Source: Chromatiaceae bacterium (lineage in GTDB: Bacteria > Pseudomonadota > Gammaproteobacteria > Chromatiales > Chromatiaceae). Taken from it: a stretch of 64,000 nt of DNA. The stretch is from positions 1,105,939-1,169,938 of the forward strand of contig JACKMK010000002.1 in NCBI GenBank assembly GCA_024235395.1, read 5' to 3'. Within the stretch, counting starts at the first letter, position 1. Every line of letters starts with the position of its first letter. Made by a program: the position numbers and the translations under genes. This document shows positions 15,910 through 23,551 of the stretch, piece by piece. The notes below the pieces were generated by a model that did no database searches, was not told the DNA's origin, and saw only the letters and a program-made list of their open reading frames with translations.

Positions 15910-16920
15910 GTGCAGATAGGAATGATTGGATTGGGGCGCATGGGCGCCAACATGACGCGGCGTTTGCTCGCCGATGGCCATCAATGCGTCGTATACGACC
16001 AGTCCGATGAGGCGATTGAAGCACTGTCGTCGGTGGGTGCGGACGGCGTCCGCAGCATCGATGAGTTCATTGCACGACTGGCACCGCCGCGAGTCGTATG
16101 GTTGATGGTCCCAGCTGCAATGGTTGATCAGCTTGTCGATGAGCTGGCGGCGAAGTTGCAGGTGGGTGACGTGCTGATAGATGGCGGCAACAGCCACTTC
16201 AAAGCCGACATCGAGCGCGCGCAAAGGCTGTCACTGCACGGCATCCTCTATCTCGATGTCGGTACCAGTGGCGGGGTATGGGGCCGAGAGCGCGGTTACT
16301 GCCTGATGATCGGTGGCGACAGCGCGGCAGTCGATCATGCGACACCGATTTTCCAGACGCTCGCACCCGGTTTCAGCGAGCCACGTACACCGGGCAACGA
16401 AGGGGAACCGTCGCCGGCGGAACAGGGCTGGTTGCATTGCGGACCGGCCGGGGCGGGGCATTTCGTCAAGATGGTTCATAACGGTATCGAATACGGATTG
16501 ATGGCGGCATACGCCGAGGGATTCAATATTCTGCGGCATGCCGGAGTCGGTCGCGACAAAGCATATGCCGACGCCGAGACGGCCCCATTGGGGGATCCTA
16601 AGGCGTACTGCTTCGACTTGGACCTCGCCCAGGTGAGCGAGGTCTGGCGGCGCGGCAGTGTCATCGCTTCCTGGTTGCTGGATCTGACGGCACAGGCACT
16701 ACATGGCGATCCATCACTGGACGGGTTTGCGGGGCGGGTGTCCGATTCTGGTGAGGGGCGGTGGACTGCGTTTGCAGCGATCGAAACGGGTGCGCCTGCG
16801 CCTGTACTGACGACTGCGCTATTCGAGCGGTTTGCTTCGCGTGGCGAGGCGGACCTCGCCGATCGACTGCTGTCGGCCATGCGCCTCGGTTTTGGTGGGC
16901 ACCTGGAGAAGACGACGTGA
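15910..16920 (+). CDS. gnd: 6-phosphogluconate dehydrogenase, decarboxylating (short type)
   Basis: Cytoplasmic enzyme that oxidatively decarboxylates 6-phosphogluconate to ribulose-5-phosphate with NAD(P)+. GTG at 15910 starts MQIGMIGLGRMGANM, the nucleotide-binding fingerprint. The substrate motif DGGNSHFKAD and catalytic block GAGHFVKMVHNGIEYG follow, with Lys in HFVKM as general base. At 336 residues it is the short YqeC-type form, not the 470-residue dimeric type. Together with the transaldolase at the left edge it gives the island two pentose-phosphate steps. Confidence 0.92.
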   Translation: MQIGMIGLGRMGANMTRRLLADGHQCVVYDQSDEAIEALSSVGADGVRSIDEFIARLAPPRVVWLMVPAAMVDQLVDELAAKLQVGDVLIDGGNSHFKADIERAQRLSLHGILYLDVGTSGGVWGRERGYCLMIGGDSAAVDHATPIFQTLAPGFSEPRTPGNEGEPSPAEQGWLHCGPAGAGHFVKMVHNGIEYGLMAAYAEGFNILRHAGVGRDKAYADAETAPLGDPKAYCFDLDLAQVSEVWRRGSVIASWLLDLTAQALHGDPSLDGFAGRVSDSGEGRWTAFAAIETGAPAPVLTTALFERFASRGEADLADRLLSAMRLGFGGHLEKTT

Positions 16921-16975
16921 TCATGATGCATACCATCCGATCAGAACTGGTAGAAGCGCAGATGGGAGGCGCATC

Positions 16976-17587
16976 ATGAGAGAGCTTCCTGTCACCAACG
17001 CGGTGCTGGCGGTGTGCGGCTTGGTCTTCCTCGCGGAACTTGCTGGCGGCAATCACTTGATCGACTGGTTGGCGCTTTGGCCTTTGGGGCTGACCACGAC
17101 GGTGACGCTGGGCACATCGGAGTTTCACCCCTGGCAGGTCGTTACGTACGCGTTTCTCCACGGTGGTGTCCTGCACCTGGCGCTGAATACGTATGCTTTG
17201 TGGTTATTCGGTGCCCCATTGGAGCGGCGCTGGGGTTCAATACGTTTCGCCGTCTTCTACTTCACGTGCATTATCGGTGCGGCTCTGATGCATCTGATCG
17301 TTGCGGATTTTCTGCTGACCCGCGGCGTCGAAGCTTACCCAATCGTGGGTGCTTCCGGAGGCGTTTTCGGCTTACTGTTGGCGTTCGGTTACCTCTATCC
17401 CGATCGGCAGTTGCTGTTGTTGTTCCCTCCCATACCGGTCAAGGCGCGCTGGTTCGTTATCGGTTACGGCATCGTCGAGTTGGTAGCCGGTGTGACCGGA
17501 ACAGCCAATGGTATGGCGCACTTCGCGCACCTCGGTGGCATGTTGACCGGATATCTGCTGCTGCGCAATGCGGGATGGCTGTTTTAG
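16976..17587 (+). CDS. Rhomboid-family intramembrane serine protease
   Basis: Inner-membrane protease of 203 residues with six predicted helices. The catalytic dyad is intact: Ser127 in GASGG and His185 in AHFAHLGG. The L1-loop-like region between helices 1 and 2 and the helix-2 motif HGGVLHLALNTYALW match the GlpG-type core. ATG at 16976 follows GGGAGG. It starts 56 bases after gnd and ends 48 bases before the convergent cardiolipin synthase. Rhomboids cleave transmembrane substrates and contribute to membrane-protein quality control, in keeping with FtsH in the same island. Confidence 0.9.
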   Translation: MRELPVTNAVLAVCGLVFLAELAGGNHLIDWLALWPLGLTTTVTLGTSEFHPWQVVTYAFLHGGVLHLALNTYALWLFGAPLERRWGSIRFAVFYFTCIIGAALMHLIVADFLLTRGVEAYPIVGASGGVFGLLLAFGYLYPDRQLLLLFPPIPVKARWFVIGYGIVELVAGVTGTANGMAHFAHLGGMLTGYLLLRNAGWLF

Positions 17588-17635
17588 GGGTACTTCGTCT
17601 CAACTCACATCGACGACCAAGCCTTGTGCCGATCC

Positions 17636-18994
17636 TCACAGTTGGAAGGCCATAAGGAGGGCCAAGCCCTCGAAAACCTGTCGCAGGGTGCCGACGGGTT
17701 GCGGTTCGTAGGTTGCGGCCTGCTGGTTCAACTGCTCCCACCAAGCGGCAATCGTGCGGATATCGCCGAGGCTGCTGAACAGACAAACCAATTCGAAGTT
17801 GAGGAACAGACTGCGCAGATCGAGGTTGGCGGACCCAGCAAAGGCCAGCCTTTCGTCGATCACGAGGGCTTTGGCGTGGACCATCGAGCCAGGCACTAGA
17901 GTGATCTGGGCGCCGGCGTGCGAAAGCTCACGCAGATAGCGGCTACGTGTAAAGTCGGCCAGGCGGTGATTCGATTGTCTCGGCAGGATCAGTTGTACCC
18001 GCACGCCGCGCAATGCGGCCAGACACAGTGCGCGCTGCAGACTTTCATCCGGCACGAAGTAAGGTGTCACGGCCAGGATTCTTGTCTTCGCCCCATACAA
18101 GGCTGTCAGCAGTACATCGTGCAGCGGCTCTCCCGGCATGTCGGGGCCAGACGGTATGACCTGGATAGAGCTCGAACCCATGGCCGGGACCGCGGCTGGT
18201 ATAGCGGTCGCGGCGCCTGTTGCGAACCGCCAGTCAGCGGCAAAGACCTGAGACGTGCGCTCCACAACCGGGCCCTCGATATCGAAACTGAGATCAATCC
18301 AGTCGTCGTCCTGCGCAAAATATTCATCGGCGAGATTTCGCCCGCCGAGCCAGACGCGGGATCCATCGGCGATGGCAAACTTACGATGGTTGCGTAGGTT
18401 GGTGCGGCCGCGGAAAGGGCGATGCAATACAGGGATGAATCGGGCTACCGCGATGCCGGCATCGGTCAGCTCGCGTTGTCGCTGCTTGGATAACAGAAAC
18501 GAGCCCACGCCGTCGATCAGGATACGTACGCTGACGCCGCGCGCCGCAGCTTTTTCCAGCTCGTTCATGATCCGTCGACCCGCTTTGTCATCGGCGAACA
18601 GGAACATACACACGTCAAGACTTGTTCGTGAGTCGTGGATCAGTGCCAATAACGCCTCCAACGCACCTAAACCGTCGGGGTGAAAGCTCACACGGTTCCC
18701 TGGCAGCGCCGGAGGGATGCCGGCACTGGCCAGTACCTTGCCTAGGTCATCCGATGGCTCAGCCAAGCCGTCGTTTACCGGGAAGATGAGTGTCTTCTCG
18801 CCAGCATAGGCGCGCAGTTTGCGCGTGCCCAAGGTCAGATAGAGCGGTACTGCAAGCCAGGGTAGGGCGAGCATGAACACCAGCCATCCCAGGGTGGCAG
18901 CCGGGGGGCGTCGTGTGCGCAAGATGTCCACACTGAGCAAGATGGCCAAGGCGCCACCCAGCAAGGTCGCGAGATGCAGAGCGAGCAGACTCAT
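17636..18994 (-). CDS. cls: Cardiolipin synthase (phospholipase D superfamily)
   Basis: Inner-membrane enzyme joining phospholipids to form cardiolipin. The 452-residue product has two N-terminal membrane segments (about 4-23 and 33-54). Two HKD motifs follow: His203-x-Lys205-x4-Asp210 in HRKFAIADG and His373-x-Lys375-x4-Asp380 in HAKALVIDE. Length and layout match ClsA-type bacterial synthases. It is convergent with the rhomboid gene. The reverse strand upstream shows no clear sigma-54 site; a membrane-lipid adjustment role in stress is an inference. Confidence 0.9.
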   Translation of the reverse strand: MSLLALHLATLLGGALAILLSVDILRTRRPPAATLGWLVFMLALPWLAVPLYLTLGTRKLRAYAGEKTLIFPVNDGLAEPSDDLGKVLASAGIPPALPGNRVSFHPDGLGALEALLALIHDSRTSLDVCMFLFADDKAGRRIMNELEKAAARGVSVRILIDGVGSFLLSKQRQRELTDAGIAVARFIPVLHRPFRGRTNLRNHRKFAIADGSRVWLGGRNLADEYFAQDDDWIDLSFDIEGPVVERTSQVFAADWRFATGAATAIPAAVPAMGSSSIQVIPSGPDMPGEPLHDVLLTALYGAKTRILAVTPYFVPDESLQRALCLAALRGVRVQLILPRQSNHRLADFTRSRYLRELSHAGAQITLVPGSMVHAKALVIDERLAFAGSANLDLRSLFLNFELVCLFSSLGDIRTIAAWWEQLNQQAATYEPQPVGTLRQVFEGLALLMAFQL

Positions 18995-19077
18995 CGGGAA
19001 ACCAGACTACGAGCGACAATGCAGATTCTGGCAGATACTCCGAAAACACAAGGCGCCGGCACCGCGAACAACGTCGG

Positions 19078-19527
19078 CTAGTCCTGGCGCCGTTCTATTT
19101 CTTCGATGAGCGCACCGAGCTGGTGACTGATTGCGCGATACGATTCGCGCAGTTGTTGAGGACTGGTATCCTGCAGTCGGCCCACGTCCTCCAGTGCACG
19201 CAGCCGCGCGCGAAGGGCTGCCACATCATTCCGAACGTCGGGGTCGATACTGGCCTCATCGAGCGCTGCAATCGCAGCTTCAAGGTTTTTGTGTGATCCC
19301 TGTAGCTGCTCCAGCAAGGCAGTTTCCTGTCCCAATGACGCTTCCAGGTGTTGGCGTGCCGCAACCAAGGCGGTGTGAGCCGGTCGATAATAGTCCGGTT
19401 CGGTTTGACGAATCGCCAAACCAATGTAGATCAGACCCACTAATCCAATCACGGAGGCGGCGATCACTACGCGCCGCGCATAGCCGCGGTCGTCGACATG
19501 TTTCTCCCCCTTCAATTTACCGCCCAT
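19078..19527 (-). CDS. Hypothetical single-pass membrane protein with coiled coil
   Basis: Product of 149 residues. It starts with a basic stretch (MGGKLKGEKHVDDRGYARR), one membrane segment at about 21-41, then an almost entirely helical, heptad-like region (HTALVAARQHLEASLGQETALL ... LGALIEEIERRQ). No family is recognised. It is divergent from moxR across a 500-base region holding enhancer-like repeats and a reverse-strand sigma-54-like site at 19595-19608. Confidence 0.6.
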   Translation of the reverse strand: MGGKLKGEKHVDDRGYARRVVIAASVIGLVGLIYIGLAIRQTEPDYYRPAHTALVAARQHLEASLGQETALLEQLQGSHKNLEAAIAALDEASIDPDVRNDVAALRARLRALEDVGRLQDTSPQQLRESYRAISHQLGALIEEIERRQD

Positions 19528-19592
19528 GTCTCACCTCACGGTATCGAAGTAGTACTTGTGACGGTGACCCGATCAGCTCTGCCAAGAGTGAA

Positions 19593-19609
19593 TGGCACCT
19601 GAGTCGCCA
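19593..19609. promoter_or_regulatory. Semi-palindromic sigma-54-like site readable on both strands
   Basis: TGGCACCTGAGTCGCCA matches GG-N10-GC on the forward strand (GG 19594-19595, GC 19606-19607) and on the reverse strand. In reverse it would serve the gene ending at 19078, about 70 bases from its start. In forward orientation the nearest start is moxR, over 400 bases away. It is weaker in the -12 half than the other sites, so it is kept tentative. Confidence 0.3.
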
Positions 19610-19814
19610 TGCTGACGCTTCGCGCGCGCCGCATTGGGTACTGACGAGGTCCGGCGTCACCCGCAGGATGCGTGGTGGGGTTCGGCGTAGCATGACGTAG
19701 GTCTCCCTGCTCGCGTTCGCGCAATAGGTTCGATACAGATAACTCAGCATCTCCCGTGCCACCGACGTCCGTACGTGGAACGACGAGGACATGCAATGCG
19801 TCGCCACGATGACT

Positions 19815-19852
19815 TGGTTGATCTCGTCCATAAACCTGGTTGGTGGGAACCA
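19815..19852. promoter_or_regulatory. Tandem candidate enhancer sites upstream of moxR
   Basis: A perfect TGGTT-N6-AACCA repeat (arms extend to CTGGTT/AACCAG) is at 19837-19852. A second TGGTT-N6-GTCCA copy is at 19815-19830, exactly 22 bases away, about two helical turns. They lie just upstream of the moxR sigma-54-like promoter and between the two divergent genes. Confidence 0.5.
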
Positions 19853-19881
19853 GAGGCCGGCGGCCACCGTGCCGGCCGTGC

Positions 19882-19897
19882 TGGCACGGCCCACGCT
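19882..19897 (+). promoter_or_regulatory. Candidate sigma-54 promoter of the moxR-bat operon
   Basis: TGGCACGGCCCACGCT has a perfect TGGCACG -24 half, GG at 19883-19884 and GC at 19895-19896. It lies 132 bases upstream of the moxR ATG. Confidence 0.6.
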
Positions 19898-20028
19898 ACG
19901 AGCGGGTTGTGTCGCGCATTCAACACGTATCGATTCCACGATCATGGAGATTCGTCCTGGATGCAGATCATTGGAACGATACCTGCAACGCGCCTGTCAA
20001 GACGACAGTGAACGCAGGAGGTATATCC

Positions 20029-21051
20029 ATGAGCATGTCGACCAGTAGCGTGCAGTCTTCCGCAGCACCGGGTGAACGCACGCACGAAAATACGGTGCGC
20101 ACTCAGTTCGATGCGCTACGGGAGCATGTCGAGCAACAGATTCTCGGTCAGGCCGAGTTGGTTGAGCGACTGTTGATCGCACTACTGGCGGATGGCCACT
20201 TGTTGGTTGAAGGCGCACCCGGGTTGGCAAAGACGAAAGCGGTGAAGGCACTCGCGTCCGGCTTGGAAGGCGACTTTCACCGCATCCAGTTTACCCCAGA
20301 CTTGCTCCCGGCAGACCTGACGGGTACCGAGATCTATCGTCCCCAGGACGGCAGCTTTCGGTTCGACAAAGGCCCCATCTTTCACAATCTGCTACTGGCG
20401 GACGAGGTCAACCGTGCCCCGGCCAAGGTTCAGTCGGCATTGCTCGAGGCGATGGGCGAACGCCAGGTCACGGTAGGCCGCGAGACCTACCCGTTGCCGG
20501 CGCTTTTCCTGGTCATGGCAACACAGAACCCGATCGAGCAGGAGGGGACCTATCCGTTGCCCGAGGCGCAGCTCGACCGATTCCTGATGCATGTCCGGGT
20601 GGGCTACCCGAATGCCGACGTCGAAAAAGCCATTCTGAAGTTGAACCGTCGCGAAGCGATGACATTCGACGACAGCGCAAGCGTGGAAACCCTGTCACAA
20701 GACAGTGTGTTCGCCGCACGCGGGGAGATTCTCGAGCTGTTCATGTCGCCAGACGTCGAGGACTACCTCGTGCAGCTCGTGATGACCAGTCGCAACCCGT
20801 CAGCTTATGGCGGCGCGTTGAGTGACTGGCTGCGCTTTGGTGCCAGCCCCCGAGCGACGCTTGCGCTGGATCGCTGTGCCCGCGCCCGGGCCTGGCTGAA
20901 AGGTCACGACTATGTGTCACCGGAAGATATTCAGGCCGTAGCGCCGGATGTGCTGCGTCACAGGGTGCTGCTGTCATACCAAGCCGAAGCCGAGGGGCGC
21001 AGCGCGCAAGGATTCGTCGAGGAGTTGCTGGCGTTGGTAGCGGTCCCTTGA
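20029..21051 (+). CDS. moxR: MoxR-family AAA+ ATPase
   Basis: Cytoplasmic AAA+ ATPase of 340 residues. MoxR proteins act as chaperones that load cofactors or activate VWA-domain partners. ATG at 20029 is set by AGGAGGT 6-7 bases upstream; the open frame extending further upstream is not needed. Walker A is GAPGLAKT (62-69), Walker B LLLADEVNRA (121-130) and sensor 1 ATQNP lies near 163. It heads a compact operon with DUF58, DUF4381, two VWA proteins and BatD, the usual MoxR-Bat set. A sigma-54-like promoter and tandem enhancer sites lie upstream. Confidence 0.93.
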   Translation: MSMSTSSVQSSAAPGERTHENTVRTQFDALREHVEQQILGQAELVERLLIALLADGHLLVEGAPGLAKTKAVKALASGLEGDFHRIQFTPDLLPADLTGTEIYRPQDGSFRFDKGPIFHNLLLADEVNRAPAKVQSALLEAMGERQVTVGRETYPLPALFLVMATQNPIEQEGTYPLPEAQLDRFLMHVRVGYPNADVEKAILKLNRREAMTFDDSASVETLSQDSVFAARGEILELFMSPDVEDYLVQLVMTSRNPSAYGGALSDWLRFGASPRATLALDRCARARAWLKGHDYVSPEDIQAVAPDVLRHRVLLSYQAEAEGRSAQGFVEELLALVAVP

Positions 21052-21069
21052 GGGCAGCGACGACTTCAC

Positions 21070-22032
21070 GTGGACAGCATGATGCCGGATTCTCAGCCGC
21101 AAGCCTCCGCCACCGATGGCACCCGCATTGAACTGCAGGCCTTGATCGCCTTACGCGAAGAGGCGCGACAACTGGACATCGCGCCGCGCGGTCAAGTCCT
21201 GGCCACTCGTAATGGTGGCCACCTCTCACGCTTTCGCGGGCGCGGCGTCGAGTTCGACGAATCCCGCGTCTATCAACCGGGTGACGACCCACGCAACATG
21301 GACTGGCGGGTCACTGCGCGATCCGGTCAACCGCATGTCAAGCAATTCCGCGAGGAGCGGGAGCGGCCGGTATGGCTGTTGGTCGACATTGGCGCCAGTA
21401 TGCGCTTTGGTACGCGCGTCGCGTTCAAATCGGTGATCGCCGCGCAGGCCGCGGCATTGCTGGCTTGGGCGGCGGCCGACAAAGGCGATCGGGTCGGCGG
21501 CCTGGTGTTTGACGAGACCCGTCATTTCGAGCGCCGCCCAATGGCGCGCACGGTTGGCTTGCTACCGCTGCTCAAGGTGCTTTCCGAAGACCCAATTCAG
21601 GGAGATGAGGGGGGTTATGGATCCATCGGCGCTGCTGGGCAGCACTTGGCGCACATGGTGCGCCCCGGCAGCCTGGTCTTCTTACTCAGCGACTTTGCGG
21701 GACTGCAGCTCGATGACGGCGCGTGGCTGGCCCGGCTGAGCTGTGGCAATGAGGTCGTGCTGGTGCACGTATTCGATCCATTGGAGGCGGAGGCGCCACC
21801 GGCCGGTCTCTATCCCGTGATCGACGGTGCCCGGCGCGGTGTGTTGAACACCGCGGACGGTGCGCTGCAGACGCGTTGGCATCGGCGCTTTGCTGACCGC
21901 GCCACCTTGCTTGAGAACCTGAGCCTTCGCCATCAGTCACATCTGATCGACCTACGCACCGACTGGCCGGTAGGTGAGTCGTTGCGCCGGGGACTGCAAC
22001 CGCGTCGAAAACTCCGGGGAGGTGTGCGGTGA
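21070..22032 (+). CDS. DUF58-domain VWA-like protein of the Bat operon
   Basis: Product of 320 residues. The DUF58 signature is clear: GRGVEFDESRVYQPGDDPRNMDWRVTAR spans about 57-84, and a degenerate VWA fold follows with VWLLVDIGASMRFGTR. It is the standard second gene of MoxR operons and is thought to be a MoxR client. GTG at 21070 is the longest start; ATG codons at 21079 and 21082 are equally possible. It overlaps the next gene by 4 bases. Confidence 0.88.
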   Translation: MDSMMPDSQPQASATDGTRIELQALIALREEARQLDIAPRGQVLATRNGGHLSRFRGRGVEFDESRVYQPGDDPRNMDWRVTARSGQPHVKQFREERERPVWLLVDIGASMRFGTRVAFKSVIAAQAAALLAWAAADKGDRVGGLVFDETRHFERRPMARTVGLLPLLKVLSEDPIQGDEGGYGSIGAAGQHLAHMVRPGSLVFLLSDFAGLQLDDGAWLARLSCGNEVVLVHVFDPLEAEAPPAGLYPVIDGARRGVLNTADGALQTRWHRRFADRATLLENLSLRHQSHLIDLRTDWPVGESLRRGLQPRRKLRGGVR

Positions 22033-22532
22033 CGCCCGGCGGCGCAATGACCGGCGCGGATCCGCTGGCCGGATTGCGTGCTTACCACCTGCCTGATGCC
22101 CCGTCCTGGTGGCCGCCGGCTCCTGGTTGGTGGGTATTGGCTTTGTTGCTGCTGGTGGCGGCGGTCTCGTCGGCCTGGTGGATCGCACGCCGGCGCCGCT
22201 GCCATGCCGCAGCGCGCCAGGCCGAACGTGAACTGGGCCAACTGCACGCGAACCTCAAAGAGCACGGTGATGCACGGGCCTTCGTTCGTGGACTCTCCAA
22301 GCTGCTGCGGCGTTTCGCGCTGGTGGCCTTCGCGCGCCGCGAGGTCGCGTCGCTGACCGGCGACGATTGGCTGAAGTTCCTCGATCGTCACGGTGGCGGT
22401 GGGCGATTCCTGGCGGGTCCCGGGCGACAATTGCTCGAGGCCCCGTATCGGCCTTCAGTCGATGTCTCCACCGAAGATTTGCTGGTGCTGGTCCAGGAGT
22501 GGATTCGCCACAACCAGGAGGTCTGCAGATGA
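22029..22532 (+). CDS. DUF4381-family membrane protein of the Bat operon
   Basis: Product of 167 residues with one membrane segment at about 37-57 (GWWVLALLLLVAAVSSAWW). A proline-rich N-terminus with YHLPDAPSWWPPAPGWW precedes it, a DUF4381 hallmark, and a helical cytoplasmic part follows. It starts with GTG inside the end of the DUF58 gene and ends inside the start of the batA gene (ATGATG over TGA), so all are translationally coupled. Likely a membrane scaffold for the complex. Confidence 0.82.
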   Translation: MTPGGAMTGADPLAGLRAYHLPDAPSWWPPAPGWWVLALLLLVAAVSSAWWIARRRRCHAAARQAERELGQLHANLKEHGDARAFVRGLSKLLRRFALVAFARREVASLTGDDWLKFLDRHGGGGRFLAGPGRQLLEAPYRPSVDVSTEDLLVLVQEWIRHNQEVCR

Positions 22533-23551
22533 TGACGCTGGCCTGGCCCTGGCTCCTGTTGGTTCTGCCACTTCCCCTGCTGGTACGCCGCTGGTTGCCA
22601 CCAGCGCAGTCTCAGCACGACCGCGCCCTGCGATTGCCCTTCTATGGTGATGTCGCCGGTACCGGTTCAGGAAAGACGAGCCGCATCGCGCGTTGGCAGC
22701 GGGTCCTTGCCTGGTTGGCTTGGGTTCTTTTGGTACTGGCGGCGGCGCGACCACAGTGGTTGGGTGAGCCGGTGCAACTGCCGGTGGCGGGCCGTGACCT
22801 GGTGCTGGCGGTGGACGTGTCCGGCTCAATGGCGCAGCAGGACTACCGTCTCAATGGCCGCAAGGCCGACCGGCTCGATGTGGTCAAGGCTGTTGCGGGG
22901 CGCTTTATCGAACGGCGCGCCGGCGACCGACTCGGTTTGATACTGTTCGGCAGCCGCGCCTATCTACAGACCCCGCTGACATATGATCGCGACACCGTGC
23001 GCAACATGTTGCAGGAGGCGGTGATCGGCCTTGCGGGTCGCGAGACCGCCATTGGCGATGCGATCGCACTTGCGGTCAAGCGACTCCGACAGCAGCCGGA
23101 GGATAATCGCGTCCTCATCCTGCTCACCGACGGTGCGAACACCGCCGGCAGTGTCGCCCCGCTGGATGCCGCCCGACTCGCCGCCCAGGCAAGCGTGCGG
23201 ATCTACACGATTGGTATCGGCGGTGGTCCGGTCGGCGTGCGCTCACCGTTCGGTATGCTGTTGCAACAAGGATCGGATCTCGACCCGGCAACGCTGCAGG
23301 CGATCGCGAAAACCACTGGCGGTCGCTATTTCCAGGCCACCGATGCAGCACAACTTGAGCGGGTCTACGCAGAACTCGATCGACTGGAACCCAGCGTTCG
23401 GGACAGTCGCAGCTTCCGCCCAATGCGTGCCTTGTTCATGTGGCCGGCAGGTGTGGCTCTGTTGCTCAGTATCGTATTGGCGGTGGGTGCACTGCCACGC
23501 GACGTACGGTCCTATCGGTCGGTTGGAGTGATTCGTGATGGCTCCCGTTGA
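22529..23551 (+). CDS. batA: BatA-like VWA-domain membrane protein
   Basis: Inner-membrane protein of 340 residues. An N-terminal membrane anchor pair (about 3-20 and 58-78) precedes a von Willebrand A domain whose metal site is intact: DVSGS (DxSxS) near 95-99 and TDGANT downstream. A final membrane helix lies near 300-320. AGGAGG is 7 bases before the start. It overlaps the next gene by 14 bases. BatA/BatB proteins are linked to aerotolerance and stress in the few organisms studied; the VWA domain is the expected target of MoxR. Confidence 0.9.
   Translation: MMTLAWPWLLLVLPLPLLVRRWLPPAQSQHDRALRLPFYGDVAGTGSGKTSRIARWQRVLAWLAWVLLVLAAARPQWLGEPVQLPVAGRDLVLAVDVSGSMAQQDYRLNGRKADRLDVVKAVAGRFIERRAGDRLGLILFGSRAYLQTPLTYDRDTVRNMLQEAVIGLAGRETAIGDAIALAVKRLRQQPEDNRVLILLTDGANTAGSVAPLDAARLAAQASVRIYTIGIGGGPVGVRSPFGMLLQQGSDLDPATLQAIAKTTGGRYFQATDAAQLERVYAELDRLEPSVRDSRSFRPMRALFMWPAGVALLLSIVLAVGALPRDVRSYRSVGVIRDGSR

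Noticed and set aside
19840..20028. 63-codon upstream extension of the moxR frame
   Set aside because: A strong ribosome site precedes ATG 20029, and the extension would run through the enhancer repeat and sigma-54-like promoter.
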